Positions 44,821-54,934 of a DNA stretch of 64,000 bases are shown here, piece after piece; position 1 is the stretch's first letter, and each line of letters opens with the position of its first letter. The stretch covers positions 1,550,001 to 1,614,000 of the forward strand of contig NZ_CP013422.1 in assembly GCF_001718695.1 (NCBI RefSeq). Reading direction: 5' to 3'. The notes below the pieces were generated by a model, which made no database searches, was not told where the DNA came from, and worked only from the letters and a program-made list of their open reading frames with translations. Source of the DNA: Burkholderia ubonensis (GTDB taxonomy: Bacteria > Pseudomonadota > Gammaproteobacteria > Burkholderiales > Burkholderiaceae). The position numbers were made by a program, and so were the translations under genes.

Positions 44821-45768
44821 TCAGGCGTTCACGAGCGACGCGGCCATGCGCTCGGCCGTTGCCAGCGCGGCGGACGTCATGATGTCGAGATTGCCGGCGT
44901 AGGCCGGCAGATAATGCGCCGCGCCTTCCACTTCGACGAAGATCGAAGTCTTGAGTCCGCTGAAACGGCCGAGTCCGGGGATATGCAACGGCGCAGCGGC
45001 GGGGATGTCGTCGAACTGCACGGACTGTTTCAGCCGATAGCCGGGCACATAGGCCTGGACCGCAGCGGCCATCTCGCTGACCGACGCTTCGATCAGCGCG
45101 CGGTCCGCCGCTTCGGACAGCAGATACACCGTGTCGCGCATCATGAGCGGCGGCTCGGCCGGATTGAGCACGATGATCGCCTTGCCCTTGCCGGCACCGC
45201 CGACCGCTTCGAGCGCCTTCGACGTCGTCTCCGTGAACTCGTCGATGTTGGCGCGCGTGCCCGGCCCTGCCGACTTGCTGCTGATCGACGCGACGATCTC
45301 CGCGTAATGCACCTTTGCGACGCGCGACACCGCGGCGACCATCGGGATCGTCGCCTGCCCGCCGCAGGTGACCATGTTCACGTTCGGCGCATCGAGATGC
45401 GCGTCGAGATTCACCACCGGCACGCAGTACGGGCCGATGGCAGCGGGCGTCAGGTCGATCATCCGAATGCCGGGCTTGAGCGCGCGCAGGAACGCGTCGT
45501 TCTTCACATGTGCGCCGGCCGACGTCGCATCGAACACGAAGTCGATCTCGTCGAACACGGGCAGGCGCGCGAGCCCTTCCACGCCTTCATGCGTCGTCGC
45601 CACGCCGAGCCTCGCGGCGCGCGCGAGGCCGTCCGAGGCCGGATCGATGCCGACCGTCGCGGCGATTTCGAGGTGCTTGCCGCTGCGCATGATCTTGATC
45701 ATGAGGTCGGTGCCGATGTTGCCGGAGCCGATGATCGCGGCCTTGCACCGGGTGTTGTCTGTTGCCAT
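44821..45768 (-). CDS. mhpF: Acetaldehyde dehydrogenase (acylating)
   Basis: 315 residues. NAD motif [13 protein letters not shown] and catalytic Cys in [13 protein letters not shown]. Converts acetaldehyde and CoA to acetyl-CoA in complex with the MhpE aldolase. GGAGAC before the ATG. Confidence 0.95.
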   Translation of the reverse strand: MATDNTRCKAAIIGSGNIGTDLMIKIMRSGKHLEIAATVGIDPASDGLARAARLGVATTHEGVEGLARLPVFDEIDFVFDATSAGAHVKNDAFLRALKPGIRMIDLTPAAIGPYCVPVVNLDAHLDAPNVNMVTCGGQATIPMVAAVSRVAKVHYAEIVASISSKSAGPGTRANIDEFTETTSKALEAVGGAGKGKAIIVLNPAEPPLMMRDTVYLLSEAADRALIEASVSEMAAAVQAYVPGYRLKQSVQFDDIPAAAPLHIPGLGRFSGLKTSIFVEVEGAAHYLPAYAGNLDIMTSAALATAERMAASLVNA

Positions 45769-45785
45769 GGGAATGTCTCCGTCCG

Positions 45786-46574
45786 TCATTCGGTGAAAGT
45801 GGCGCGCACGCTGCCGAGCCCGTCGATGTGCGCCGCATAGGTGCCGGCCGCCTTCACTGCGACCATCGGGCCAAGCGCGCCCGTCAGCACGACGTCGCCC
45901 GCACGCAGCGGCGTGCCGAGTCGGACCATCCGGTCCGCGAGCCACGCGGCCGCATTCAGCGGATTGCCGAGGCACGCAGCGCCGTTGCCGCGCGACAGGA
46001 CTTCGCCGTCCTGCGCGAGCGTCATCGCGCACGCGGTCAGATCGATGTCGCGCAGCAGGACCGGCCGGCTGCCGAGCACGAACAGCGCGCTCGATGCGTT
46101 GTCCGCGACGGTGTCGAAAAAGCGGATGTCCCAGTCGCGGATGCGACTGTCGACGACCTCGATCGCGGCCACGGCATACGCGGTCGCGGAGATGAGGTCC
46201 GCGAACGTGTGTTTTTCTGCGGTCAGGTCGCGTTCGAGCACGAGCGCGATCTCCGCTTCGACCTTCGGCTGGATCAACGACGCAAGCGGCATCGGCTCGC
46301 CGTCGCCGTACGCCATCGACGCGAACAACGCACCGAAGTCCGGCTGATCGACGCCGAGCTGCTTCTGCACCGCAGGCGAAGTCAGGCCGATCTTCCTGCC
46401 GACGACACGCTCGCCGTTGGTCTTGCGCAAGTCGTTGTTGATCTGCTGGATCGCATAGGCGAGCGTCGCGTCGCCTCCCGGACACGTATCGCGCAGCGGT
46501 GCGATCGTCCGGCCCGACGCCTGTGCTTCACGCAGGCGCGCGGCCATCGAAGCAATGCTGTTGTCATCCGACAT
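45786..46574 (-). CDS. mhpD: 2-keto-4-pentenoate hydratase
   Basis: 262 residues, fumarylacetoacetase-like fold with the metal-ligating Glu pair in [16 protein letters not shown] and the closing GLGSVRATF segment. Hydrates 2-hydroxypenta-2,4-dienoate to 4-hydroxy-2-oxovalerate. AGGAGA upstream; 17 bases before mhpF and 4 bases after mhpB. Confidence 0.93.
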   Translation of the reverse strand: MSDDNSIASMAARLREAQASGRTIAPLRDTCPGGDATLAYAIQQINNDLRKTNGERVVGRKIGLTSPAVQKQLGVDQPDFGALFASMAYGDGEPMPLASLIQPKVEAEIALVLERDLTAEKHTFADLISATAYAVAAIEVVDSRIRDWDIRFFDTVADNASSALFVLGSRPVLLRDIDLTACAMTLAQDGEVLSRGNGAACLGNPLNAAAWLADRMVRLGTPLRAGDVVLTGALGPMVAVKAAGTYAAHIDGLGSVRATFTE

Positions 46575-46578
46575 GGTT

Positions 46579-47532
46579 CTATCTCCTGGAAAGGGTCCGC
46601 TCTCGCGCGTGCATCGCGCCGAAACCCGCGATCCATTCGGGAATCGCGCGGTAGTAATCGATCGACGCCGCGTACGGGCCGCTCGCCGCAAGTGCGCCGA
46701 ATGCGGCGACCCACGTGCGGATCTCGTGCGCGGACTTGCCCGCATCGCGCGTGATCGCTTCGTTCGTGAGGCCATCGGCGGCGGTGAGGTCACCGCGTTC
46801 GAGCAATTCGAGGAACCTGCGATCCCATGCGGGATTGAGCGGATGCAGGCGGCTGTCGCCCGCTGCGAACGCCCTGGCCGCCGCGACGGTGCTGGATTGC
46901 CGCGCATCGCGCGACGCGGGCGACGGGTTGCGGCCCGCGATCAACCGTTCCGCGACGACGTCGTCCGCGCCGGCGATTTCCGGCACGGGCGGCTCATGCG
47001 AGATGCCGCCCGAGCCGATCACCAACACGCGCCGGTTCATGCGCGCGACGGCACGGCCGATCGCGTCGCCCAGCAGGCGCGCGCGGCGGCACGACGCCAT
47101 CGGCGGCGCAACCGAGTTGATGAAGACGGGTACCACCGGAAAGCGGTCGATGCGGCCCGTGAGTACCTCGAGCGCCTGGGCGCAGCCGTGATCGACCTGC
47201 ATCCGATACGACACGGCGACGTCGATATCGCTCGCGAGCGCCGCATCGGCGAGCGCGAGCGCCGCATCGCGCGCGACGGGCAACGGGCCGGCCGCGCTGC
47301 CGAAATCGCCGACGGCCGTCGCGCTTGCGCCGATGCAGAACTGCGGCATCACGTCGTAAAAGAAGCCGTTGTAGTGATCCGGCGCGAACACGATCACCAG
47401 CTCCGGATCGAACGCGTCGACCCGCTCGCGCGCCGCGCGCTGCACGCGCTCGACTTCCGAGACGACTGCCGGCGCGGGATCGAAATAGCCGTGCAGCGGC
47501 GTGTGCGACATGCATTCGAGATGGATCGGCAT
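46579..47532 (-). CDS. mhpB: 2,3-dihydroxyphenylpropionate 1,2-dioxygenase
   Basis: 317 residues, class III (LigB-type) extradiol dioxygenase. Fe ligand region FAPDHYNGFFYDV and IGSGGISHEPPVPE are characteristic. Opens the catechol ring at the meta position. It ends 4 bases before mhpD and starts 1 base after the mhpA stop. Confidence 0.94.
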   Translation of the reverse strand: MPIHLECMSHTPLHGYFDPAPAVVSEVERVQRAARERVDAFDPELVIVFAPDHYNGFFYDVMPQFCIGASATAVGDFGSAAGPLPVARDAALALADAALASDIDVAVSYRMQVDHGCAQALEVLTGRIDRFPVVPVFINSVAPPMASCRRARLLGDAIGRAVARMNRRVLVIGSGGISHEPPVPEIAGADDVVAERLIAGRNPSPASRDARQSSTVAAARAFAAGDSRLHPLNPAWDRRFLELLERGDLTAADGLTNEAITRDAGKSAHEIRTWVAAFGALAASGPYAASIDYYRAIPEWIAGFGAMHARERTLSRR

Positions 47533-47533
47533 C

Positions 47534-49381
47534 TCAGGCTCCCACCAGGCCTGCGGCCGGCGCGAACGTCGCGTCGTCGGCCTGCGCGCCCGTTGCCACG
47601 GAAAGCGACAGCCGTTGGGCGAGCTGCGACACGCATTCCGATACGCATTGCGGCGAGCACATGCCTGCCACGAAGCGGTCCGGCCGCAACAGCACGACCG
47701 ACTCCGGCACCCGCGCGAACCAGTCGCGCAGGCGCGAGTCGACATCGCCGATCGCGATCACGTCTGCGGGTACGTCGTCGCGGAAGCCGAGCTGCGGGTC
47801 GGGCTTCGCGAGCACGAAGCATCCGCCGAGCGCGCTCCAGATGCGGCGCGCCTCGGGCGTCAGGCCGAAGGTCGGGTCCGTGCCCCAGCTCAGGATCGCG
47901 AAGCGGTTGCCGATCGCATCGTCGAGCCGGACGATGCTGCCATCCGCGACACGCACGCGCGGCTGGATGAACATGCGGCCCACTGGCGTCCCCGCCTGCG
48001 CATCGCGGCCGTGCACGATCCGTCCGAGCAACGATTCACGCTTCTCGCTCATCAGACCGACCAGCCTCCCGAACGCGCCGTGCCCCCGGCTGGCGATCAG
48101 CCGCGCGAGCATGCCTTCGGACCGCGCGCGTCGTGCCAGCAGCACGACGCCGTCTTCATAGCGCGGCATCGGCTTGAAACGCATCTCGACGAAGTAGCGC
48201 TTCAGGGACGGCAGCACGTCGAAGCAGCGCACGAACGCGTCGCGCACGCGCGTTCCGACGAAGCTCGTCGGCGCGAAGATGTCGCCGGCCACTTCCGACA
48301 GGTGGATCATCGAGCGCGCGTGGGCGCGCCGCTCCATCGTGTAGGTATCGAGCAGCGCGTCGCGCGCCGCGCCCTTCACGACCATCGCGAGCTTCCAGCC
48401 GAGATTGCTCGCGTCGCGAATCCCGCTGTTGTAACCCTGCCCCTGCCACACGGGCATGATGTGGGCGGCGTCGCCCGCGAGCAGGATGCGCTTCACGCGG
48501 AACACGCTCGCGAGCCGCGCGTTGTGCGTATAGACCCGCTGGCGGATGTAGTCGACCTTGTCAGGATCGTCGACCACCCCGCGCACCAGCGCCGCCATGT
48601 TCTCCGGCTTCGACAGCTCCTCCTCCGTCTCGCCCGGCATCACCATGAATTCGAAGCGCCGGATGCCGTGCGGCAGCGCCGCCGACACGTAGGGCCGCCG
48701 CGCGTCGCAATGCAGATAGACATGCGGAGAGCCGATCGGATCGTTGCGCACGTCGATCACGATCCATTGATTCGGCTTCGTGCGCCCTTCGAACGGCACG
48801 TCGAGCGTGCGGCGCACGAAGCTGTTGCCGCCGTCCGCGCCGACCATGTATGCGGCGCGGATCGTCGTGCGCACGCCGTGCGCATCGGTCGCGTCGATGG
48901 TCACGCCGCTTTCGTCCTGCGCGAAGCGGTCGACGTTGTGGCCGAGCAGCGTCGACACATGGTCGAAACGCTCGAGACCGCGGTACAGGATCTGATCGGC
49001 GAGCGGCTGGATGAAGGCGTTGCGGCGCGGCCAGCCGAACTCGTCGGTGCGCGGCTCGATCGACGCGAAGCACTTCCCATTCAGCGTGAAACGCATCCAG
49101 TGATTCGGCGTGGTGTGCGGCAGCAGCGCCTCTGCGAGGCCGACCGACTGGAATACGCGCAGTGCTTCGTCGTCGAGCCCGATGGCGCGCGGATAGTCGA
49201 TGATCTGCGTGAGCTTCTCGACAACGACGACGCGCACGCCCTGCAGGCCGAGGATGTTCGCGATCATCAGGCCGACCGGGCCAGCACCGATGATCGCGAC
49301 ATCGGCGTCGATCGAGCGATGTGTCGTTTCGTGAGGATGAGCGCGGCCGAGGCCGGCCGCCGGTTCAAAAGCGGGGCGCAT
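47534..49381 (-). CDS. mhpA: 3-(3-hydroxyphenyl)propionate hydroxylase
   Basis: 615 residues, flavoprotein aromatic hydroxylase. GxGxxG motif [15 protein letters not shown] at about residue 30, second FAD motif [18 protein letters not shown], and a C-terminal thioredoxin-like domain giving the extra length. Hydroxylates 3-hydroxyphenylpropionate with NADH and O2. First gene of the mhpABDFETC operon, divergent from mhpR. Confidence 0.94.
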   Translation of the reverse strand: MRPAFEPAAGLGRAHPHETTHRSIDADVAIIGAGPVGLMIANILGLQGVRVVVVEKLTQIIDYPRAIGLDDEALRVFQSVGLAEALLPHTTPNHWMRFTLNGKCFASIEPRTDEFGWPRRNAFIQPLADQILYRGLERFDHVSTLLGHNVDRFAQDESGVTIDATDAHGVRTTIRAAYMVGADGGNSFVRRTLDVPFEGRTKPNQWIVIDVRNDPIGSPHVYLHCDARRPYVSAALPHGIRRFEFMVMPGETEEELSKPENMAALVRGVVDDPDKVDYIRQRVYTHNARLASVFRVKRILLAGDAAHIMPVWQGQGYNSGIRDASNLGWKLAMVVKGAARDALLDTYTMERRAHARSMIHLSEVAGDIFAPTSFVGTRVRDAFVRCFDVLPSLKRYFVEMRFKPMPRYEDGVVLLARRARSEGMLARLIASRGHGAFGRLVGLMSEKRESLLGRIVHGRDAQAGTPVGRMFIQPRVRVADGSIVRLDDAIGNRFAILSWGTDPTFGLTPEARRIWSALGGCFVLAKPDPQLGFRDDVPADVIAIGDVDSRLRDWFARVPESVVLLRPDRFVAGMCSPQCVSECVSQLAQRLSLSVATGAQADDATFAPAAGLVGA

Positions 49382-49502
49382 GCTTGTCTCCTGACTGGGC
49401 TTGTTCGTTGTGCTGAATCGACGCAGCGCGTGGCTGTCGCTCGTTCAGCTTATGGACGCAGTTTAGGGATGGCTGAAAACCCCCTCAACAAAATCTCAGG
49501 AA

Positions 49503-49519
49503 TGTGCATAGAATGCACA
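49503..49519. promoter_or_regulatory. MhpR operator
   Basis: TGTGCAT-AGA-ATGCACA, perfect 7-bp arms, in the gap between mhpA and mhpR. The form matches IclR-family sites with TGCAC half-sites. It lies 27 bases before the mhpR start used here, so ATG 49519, which overlaps it, is unlikely to be the start. Confidence 0.65.
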
Positions 49520-49545
49520 TGATTGATTTAAATGGGATTTTTTCC

Positions 49546-50358
49546 ATGACAACCTACACAAACGTGCGCGGCCTGGCGCGCGGCCTGCAGGTGCTGCGGG
49601 CGCTGAACGCGATGGAAGACGGCCATGCAACGAGTCAGCAACTCGCCGATCTGACCGGCCTGCATCGCACCACGGTGCGCCGTCTGCTCGAGACGCTGAT
49701 GGAAGAAGGTTTCGTGCGCCGCAGCACATCGGACGACAGCTTCCGCCTGACGCTCGCGGTGCGTTCGTTGAGCGAAGGATTCACCGATACCGAGCGCATC
49801 GCGACCGTGGCGCCGCCGATCATGGGTCAGTTGCTGCAGCGCGTGGCATGGCCATCCGATCTGACCACGCCCGATGGCGACGCGATGATCATCCGCGAGA
49901 CGACGCATCGCTTCAGCCGGCTGTCGTTTCATCGCGCGATGGTCGGGCGGCGCCTGCCGATGTTGCTGACGGCTGCGGGCCGCGCCTACTTCGCAATGTG
50001 CCCCGACGAGGAGCGCGAGGACATTCTGGAGCTGCTGCGCTCCGGTGTGGGCGGTGACGAGCAACAGGCGTTCGCGAGAAACGATGCGCTCGTGCGCAAG
50101 CTGATCCGGCGTGTGCGCGACGACGGCTTCGGATCGAACCACGGTGACTGGACCGCGCAGGCGAAGATCGGTGCGGTGGCGGTCGCGATCAGCGCGGACG
50201 AGCGCGTGATCGCGAGTCTCAACGTCATCTTCCTGTCACGCGCGGTGCGGCTCGAAGACGCCGTGCGCCGCTATGTGCCGGAGCTGCAAAAGGCGGCACT
50301 GGATATCGCCGATGCGTTGAAGCAGGAGTCGGAAGCGCGTCCCCGCGCATCGACGTAG
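49546..50358 (+). CDS. mhpR: IclR-family activator of the mhp operon
   Basis: 270 residues. N-terminal winged helix TSQQLADLTGLHRTTVRRLL and a C-terminal IclR effector domain. MhpR of E. coli activates the mhp genes with hydroxyphenylpropionate. Divergent from mhpA with a palindromic operator between them. The start at 49546 (MTTYTNVRGL) is chosen because earlier ATGs fall in the operator. Confidence 0.9.
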   Translation: MTTYTNVRGLARGLQVLRALNAMEDGHATSQQLADLTGLHRTTVRRLLETLMEEGFVRRSTSDDSFRLTLAVRSLSEGFTDTERIATVAPPIMGQLLQRVAWPSDLTTPDGDAMIIRETTHRFSRLSFHRAMVGRRLPMLLTAAGRAYFAMCPDEEREDILELLRSGVGGDEQQAFARNDALVRKLIRRVRDDGFGSNHGDWTAQAKIGAVAVAISADERVIASLNVIFLSRAVRLEDAVRRYVPELQKAALDIADALKQESEARPRAST

Positions 50359-50637
50359 GATTCCGCAACGGCCGAATGTCCATCTCACCGTCGCGTCGGC
50401 ACGCGACGGGGCGAATCCGCACGCAACAGCGGACGTTCATCGATGCGGGCCATCGCGACGATGCAACTGCGTGAGAACATTACTCGTCTTCTCGAGCATT
50501 CATGATCGGCGCGCGTATTCCGAACCGACGGCCGTGATTCTCGTCGTCGATGCACTCGGGTTCGAGCTCGACGGTACCGCGCGGCCGATCGCCAACGCGA
50601 CGATCGATCGGGCCGCGATCGGCGGCCCACGAGCGGC

Positions 50638-51876
50638 TCAGTTCCACGCATGGCGTGCCGGACGCACGCCGTTCAGGTAGTAGTTGCCGACGAGGTGATA
50701 TTTCCAGCGCACCGGATCGTGCAGCGTATGCGTGCGCGCGTTGCGCCAATGCCGGTCGAGATTGTGCTCGGCGAGCGTCGACTGCGTGCCGGCCAGCTCG
50801 AACAGCTTCTCTCCCGCGAGCAGCGCCACCTCGGTCGTCAGCACCTTCGCCTCGCCGACCGCGACCGATGCGCGCGCGACGTCGTCTTCGGTCACGTCGC
50901 CGCGCGCCGTGATCTCGTCGAGCGTGCGTGCCGCGCGTTCGAGCAATGCCTCGGCCGCATGCAGCTGGATGTGCAGATGGCCGATCTCGCGAATCGTCAG
51001 CGGATCGTCGACTGCACGATCGACGCCGCTGTCGACCCACGGGCGCGTGCGGGTCCGCACGAACGCCAGCGTATCGTCGATGGCCGCCTTCGCGATGCCC
51101 GCGTCGATCGCGGCCTGGATGATCTGCGACAGCGGGCCGTTGAGCGTCGGCACGTCCGACACGCGCTGCGCGGGCAGCACGTGCGACGCCGGAACGCGCA
51201 CCGCATCGAGCACGACCGTGCCGCTCGCGGTCGTGCGTTGCCCGAATCCCGACCAGTCGTCGATCACGGCCAGCCCCGGCGTCGGTTGCGGCACGTACGC
51301 GAGCCATGCCTGGCGTGCGTCGTCGAGACCGAGCACCGGTACGTAATGCGCGAACAGCGCACCGGTCGAGTAGAACTTCGTGCCGTCGACGACGTAGTCG
51401 TCGCCGTCGCGGCGCACGCGCGTCTTCAGGTCGAGCACGTGCTTCGTGCCCTTCTCCGAGAACCCGTTGCCGAAGCGCTTGCCGCTCAGTATCTCCGCGA
51501 AGAAATGGCGCTTCTGCGCGTCGGTGCCGGTGAGCGCGATCACGTCGACCAGCCCGAAATGATTCTGCGGCAGCTGCCCGAGCGACGGATCGGCCGCCGC
51601 GACGATCTTGACGACCTCGGTCAGCGTGACATGCGACACGCCTGCGCCGCCGTATGCCTTCGGCACCGTGATCGCCCACAGCCCCGACTGCGAGAACCAT
51701 TCGATTTCGTCGCGCGGCAGACGGCGCGTGCGATCGCGCTCGGCGGCATCTTCCGCGAGCCGCTTCGCCAGCGCGTGCGCGGCTGCGATCGCCTGCGCAT
51801 CGTCGGCGATCACGCGGGCCGCGGGTGGTTGCACATCGGCTGGCTGCTCCTGAATCGTCGCGCTCGTGTCTGACAT
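50638..51876 (-). CDS. sfnB: SfnB-family flavin oxidoreductase (acyl-CoA dehydrogenase fold)
   Basis: 412 residues. Acyl-CoA-dehydrogenase fold with KAYGGAGVSHVTL, FGNGFSEKGTKH and the closing HTLHDPVRWKYHLVGNYYLN typical of SfnB/DszC-type FMNH2 monooxygenases. SfnB is induced in sulfur starvation and takes part in dimethyl sulfone use. AGGAGA upstream. Divergent from a second, DszC-like gene at 52164. Confidence 0.83.
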   Translation of the reverse strand: MSDTSATIQEQPADVQPPAARVIADDAQAIAAAHALAKRLAEDAAERDRTRRLPRDEIEWFSQSGLWAITVPKAYGGAGVSHVTLTEVVKIVAAADPSLGQLPQNHFGLVDVIALTGTDAQKRHFFAEILSGKRFGNGFSEKGTKHVLDLKTRVRRDGDDYVVDGTKFYSTGALFAHYVPVLGLDDARQAWLAYVPQPTPGLAVIDDWSGFGQRTTASGTVVLDAVRVPASHVLPAQRVSDVPTLNGPLSQIIQAAIDAGIAKAAIDDTLAFVRTRTRPWVDSGVDRAVDDPLTIREIGHLHIQLHAAEALLERAARTLDEITARGDVTEDDVARASVAVGEAKVLTTEVALLAGEKLFELAGTQSTLAEHNLDRHWRNARTHTLHDPVRWKYHLVGNYYLNGVRPARHAWN

Positions 51877-52070
51877 CGGGTTCTCCTGTCGAATGGCGAA
51901 AGCACTCAATCTAGCAGCGCAGCGCGGGCCGGAAAAACGAGCGATTCTCGGAACGATATTCCTCCGGATAACAAACGACCCGATCGACGCCGGCGACACG
52001 CGCTTCGGCGCCGCAATCGACGCGCCGGCGTCGCCGCATCGCGGTGCACCTGCGGTAATACCCAGCGACG

Positions 52071-52122
52071 ATAACGATCTGCGAATCCGTTATTGGAACG
52101 CGCATGTCGCGCTTCCTATACT
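52071..52122 (+). promoter_or_regulatory. Promoter with upstream operator for the 52164-54820 operon
   Basis: TTGGAA (52093-52098), 18 bases, TATACT (52117-52122). Overlapping the -35 is ATAACG-N11-CGTTAT (52071-52093). A LysR-type sulfur regulator such as CysB or SsuR could bind there; that is inference. The divergent gap 51877-52163 holds no gene. Confidence 0.55.
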
Positions 52123-52163
52123 GGCCTCCCGGCGCAATCGGCCCGCTCTTCGAGGAACACCGC

Positions 52164-53423
52164 ATGACTTCGTTGCACGCTGCCCCCGACCTATCCACCG
52201 GTACCGACTACGACGCACTCGCGAGCCGGTTCAGGCCGATCTTCGAGCGCATCGCCACGGGCACCGCCGAACGCGAACGCCGCCGCGAGTTGCCGCACGA
52301 GGCGATCGGCTGGTTGAAGGCCGCAGGCTTCGGCGCGGTGCGGCTGCCGGCCAGCGCCGGCGGCGCCGGCGCCTCGCTGCCGCAGCTGTTCCGGCTGCTG
52401 ACCGAACTAGCCGCCGCCGATTCCAATCTGCCGCAGGCATTGCGCGGGCATTTCGCGTTCGTCGAGGACTGGCTGAACGCCCCGTCCGGGCCGCAGCGCA
52501 CGACCTGGTTCGATCGCTTCGCAAGCGGCCAGCTGGTCGGCAACGCATGGTCGGAGGCCGGCGACGTGCCGCTCGGCCAGACCGTCACGAAGGTGTCGGA
52601 GCGCAACGGCCGGCTCGTGCTGAACGGCCGGAAGTTCTACAGCACGGGCAGCCTGTTCGCCGACTGGATCGACGTGTTCGCGCAGCGCGCGCACGACGGC
52701 AGCGACGTGATCGTCGCGGTCGCGACCGCGCAGCCCGGCGTGATCCGCGAGGACGACTGGGACGGCTTCGGCCAGACCACGACCGGCAGCGGCACCACGC
52801 GCTTCGAGGATGCGACCGTCGACGCCGACCACGTGATCGACTTCGCGCGCCGCTTCAAGTACCAGACCGCGTTCTACCAGTTGTTCCACGTCGCGACGCT
52901 GGCCGGCATCGGCCACGCGATCGTACGCGACGCCGGCGAGCTCGTGCGCAACCGGACGCGCGTGTACAGCCACGGCAACGCACCGCGCGCGGGCGACGAC
53001 GTGCAGCTGCAGCAGGTGATCGGCGAGATCGCGTCGTGGGCGTATGCGGCCGACGCGCTCGCGCTGCGCGCCGCGCAGCCGCTGCAACAGGCCTATGAAG
53101 CGCGCTTCGGCGACGACGAAGCGACCGAGCACGCGGCGAACGTCGCGGCCGAGATCGAATCCGCGCAGAGCCAGCTCGTCGTGTCCGAACTCGTGCTGCG
53201 CGCGGCGACGCGCCGGTTCGACGCGCTCGGCGCGTCCGCGACGCGCACCACGACCGCACTCGACCGCCACTGGCGCAACGCGCGCACGGTGTCGTCGCAC
53301 AATCCGCTCGTCTACAAGGCGCGGATCGTCGGCGACTGGGTCATCAACGGCCGCACGCCGCCGTTCGTCTGGCGCGTCGGCAACGGTGCGGGCACCGGCG
53401 TGGAAGCGGGAGGCGCACGATGA
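52164..53423 (+). CDS. DszC/SfnB-like flavin monooxygenase (acyl-CoA dehydrogenase fold)
   Basis: 419 residues from ATG 52164, with GAGGAA upstream. Acyl-CoA-dehydrogenase fold: LPASAGGAGASLPQL, GNAWSEAGD, and a closing RTVSSHNPLVYKARIVGDWV like sulfur-compound monooxygenases that use FMNH2. It overlaps the next gene by 4 bases. The pair probably opens a C-S bond in an organosulfur compound; the substrate is unknown. Confidence 0.8.
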   Translation: MTSLHAAPDLSTGTDYDALASRFRPIFERIATGTAERERRRELPHEAIGWLKAAGFGAVRLPASAGGAGASLPQLFRLLTELAAADSNLPQALRGHFAFVEDWLNAPSGPQRTTWFDRFASGQLVGNAWSEAGDVPLGQTVTKVSERNGRLVLNGRKFYSTGSLFADWIDVFAQRAHDGSDVIVAVATAQPGVIREDDWDGFGQTTTGSGTTRFEDATVDADHVIDFARRFKYQTAFYQLFHVATLAGIGHAIVRDAGELVRNRTRVYSHGNAPRAGDDVQLQQVIGEIASWAYAADALALRAAQPLQQAYEARFGDDEATEHAANVAAEIESAQSQLVVSELVLRAATRRFDALGASATRTTTALDRHWRNARTVSSHNPLVYKARIVGDWVINGRTPPFVWRVGNGAGTGVEAGGAR

Positions 53424-54820
53424 GCAAGACGATCCGTTTCAACGCGTTCGAGATGAACTGCGTCGGCCACCAGTCGCCGGGCCTGTGGGCGCATCCGCGC
53501 GACCGCTCGTGGCAGTACAAGGACCTCGACTACTGGACCGACCTCGCCCGCGTGCTCGAGCGCGGGATCTTCGACGCGATCTTCATCGCGGACGTGATCG
53601 GCTATTACGACGTCTACCAGGGCAGCAACTATCACGCGCTGCATCAGGCCGCGCAGATCCCGGTCAACGATCCGCTGCAGCTCGCCGCGCCGATCGCGAT
53701 GGCGACCGAGCATCTCGGGATCGGCATTACCGCGTCGACGACGTTCGAGCACCCGTACACGTTCGCGCGCCGCCTGTCGACGGCCGACCATCACACGAAG
53801 GGCCGGCTCGCGTGGAACATCGTCACGTCGTACCTGGAGAGCGGCGCGAAGAACGTCGGCGACCAGGGCCTGCGCACGCACGACGACCGCTACGCGGTCG
53901 CGGCCGAATACGTCGAGGTGCTGTACAAGCTGTTCGAGGGCAGCTGGGAGGATGGCGCGGTGGTGCGCGATCGCGACGGCCGCGTGTTCACGCATCCCGA
54001 GAAAGTGCACGAGATCGGCCACAAGGGCCGCTTCTTCGACGTGCCCGGCTACCACCTGTGCGAACCGTCGCCGCAGCGCACGCCGGTGCTGTTCCAGGCC
54101 GGCGCGTCCGGCCCCGGCAAGGCGTTCGCCGCGCAGCACGCGGAATGCGTGTTCGTCGCCGCGCCCACCCGCGAGCAGCTCGCACGCTACGTGGCCGACG
54201 TGCGTGCGCAGGCTGCCGCGGCAGGCCGCGATCCGGCCAAGGTGCTGATTTACAACCTCGTCACGGTGATCGTCGACGAAACCGACGAAAAGGCGCAGGC
54301 CAAGTTCGACGAGTACCGCCGCTACGTGTCGTACGATGGCTCGCTGGTGTTCATGTCGGGCTGGACCGGCATCGACTTCGGCCAGTACGCGCCGACCGAT
54401 CCCGTGCGGCGCGTCGAAACGAATGCCATCGTGTCGGCCGTCGAGCACCTGGCGGGCGGCGACACCGCGTGGACGATCGAGGCGCTGGCCACGTGGGGCG
54501 GTATCGGCGGAATGGGGCCGGTGTTCGTCGGCTCCGCCGCGACCGTCGCGGACATCCTGCAGGAATGGGTCGCGGCGACCGACGTCGACGGCTTCAATCT
54601 CGCGTATGCGGTTGCGCACGAAACCTTCGAGGATGTCGTGCGTCATCTCGTGCCCGAGTTGCAGCGCCGCGGCGTGTATCCGACCGCGTATGCGCCGGGC
54701 ACGCTGCGCGAAAAGCTGTTCGGCGGCGCGGCGCGGCTGCCCGACGAGCATCCCGCCGCGCAGTTTCGCAATATCGAGCAGGTCAAGCGCGAAGCCGAGC
54801 GCGAGGCGGTCGGCGCGTAG
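53420..54820 (+). CDS. LLM-class flavin-dependent monooxygenase (NtaA/SnaA/DszA family)
   Basis: 466 residues, bacterial-luciferase-like TIM barrel. FNAFEMNCVGHQSPGLW and the segment LWAHPRDRSWQYKDLDYW are typical of the NtaA/DszA branch, as are WNIVTSYLESGAKN and FQAGASGPGKAFAA. It needs reduced FMN from a reductase not encoded here. Coupled by ATGA overlap to the DszC-like gene, mimicking the dszC-dszA pair of desulfurisation. Followed by a strong terminator. Confidence 0.85.
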   Translation: MSKTIRFNAFEMNCVGHQSPGLWAHPRDRSWQYKDLDYWTDLARVLERGIFDAIFIADVIGYYDVYQGSNYHALHQAAQIPVNDPLQLAAPIAMATEHLGIGITASTTFEHPYTFARRLSTADHHTKGRLAWNIVTSYLESGAKNVGDQGLRTHDDRYAVAAEYVEVLYKLFEGSWEDGAVVRDRDGRVFTHPEKVHEIGHKGRFFDVPGYHLCEPSPQRTPVLFQAGASGPGKAFAAQHAECVFVAAPTREQLARYVADVRAQAAAAGRDPAKVLIYNLVTVIVDETDEKAQAKFDEYRRYVSYDGSLVFMSGWTGIDFGQYAPTDPVRRVETNAIVSAVEHLAGGDTAWTIEALATWGGIGGMGPVFVGSAATVADILQEWVAATDVDGFNLAYAVAHETFEDVVRHLVPELQRRGVYPTAYAPGTLREKLFGGAARLPDEHPAAQFRNIEQVKREAEREAVGA

Positions 54821-54869
54821 CGGGATGTCGAGGCCGGTCTGCCCGCGTGCGGGCCGACCGGCTGCAATA

Positions 54870-54910
54870 CCAACGGCTTCGTGCGGTTCGACGAAGCCGT
54901 TGGCGCTTTT
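54870..54910 (+). terminator. Strong intrinsic terminator
   Basis: CCAACGGCTTCGT, 8-base loop, ACGAAGCCGTTGG, then CGCTTTT: a perfect 13-bp stem 50 bases past the LLM gene stop. Confidence 0.85.
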
Positions 54911-54934
54911 CGGGGCGGTCGATGCCCCGCGCGT

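Noticed and set aside
52093-52125. Sigma-54 promoter for the DszC-like operon, as for sfn genes in pseudomonads
   Set aside because: GG and GC elements are not at the -24/-12 spacing; a sigma-70 promoter fits well.
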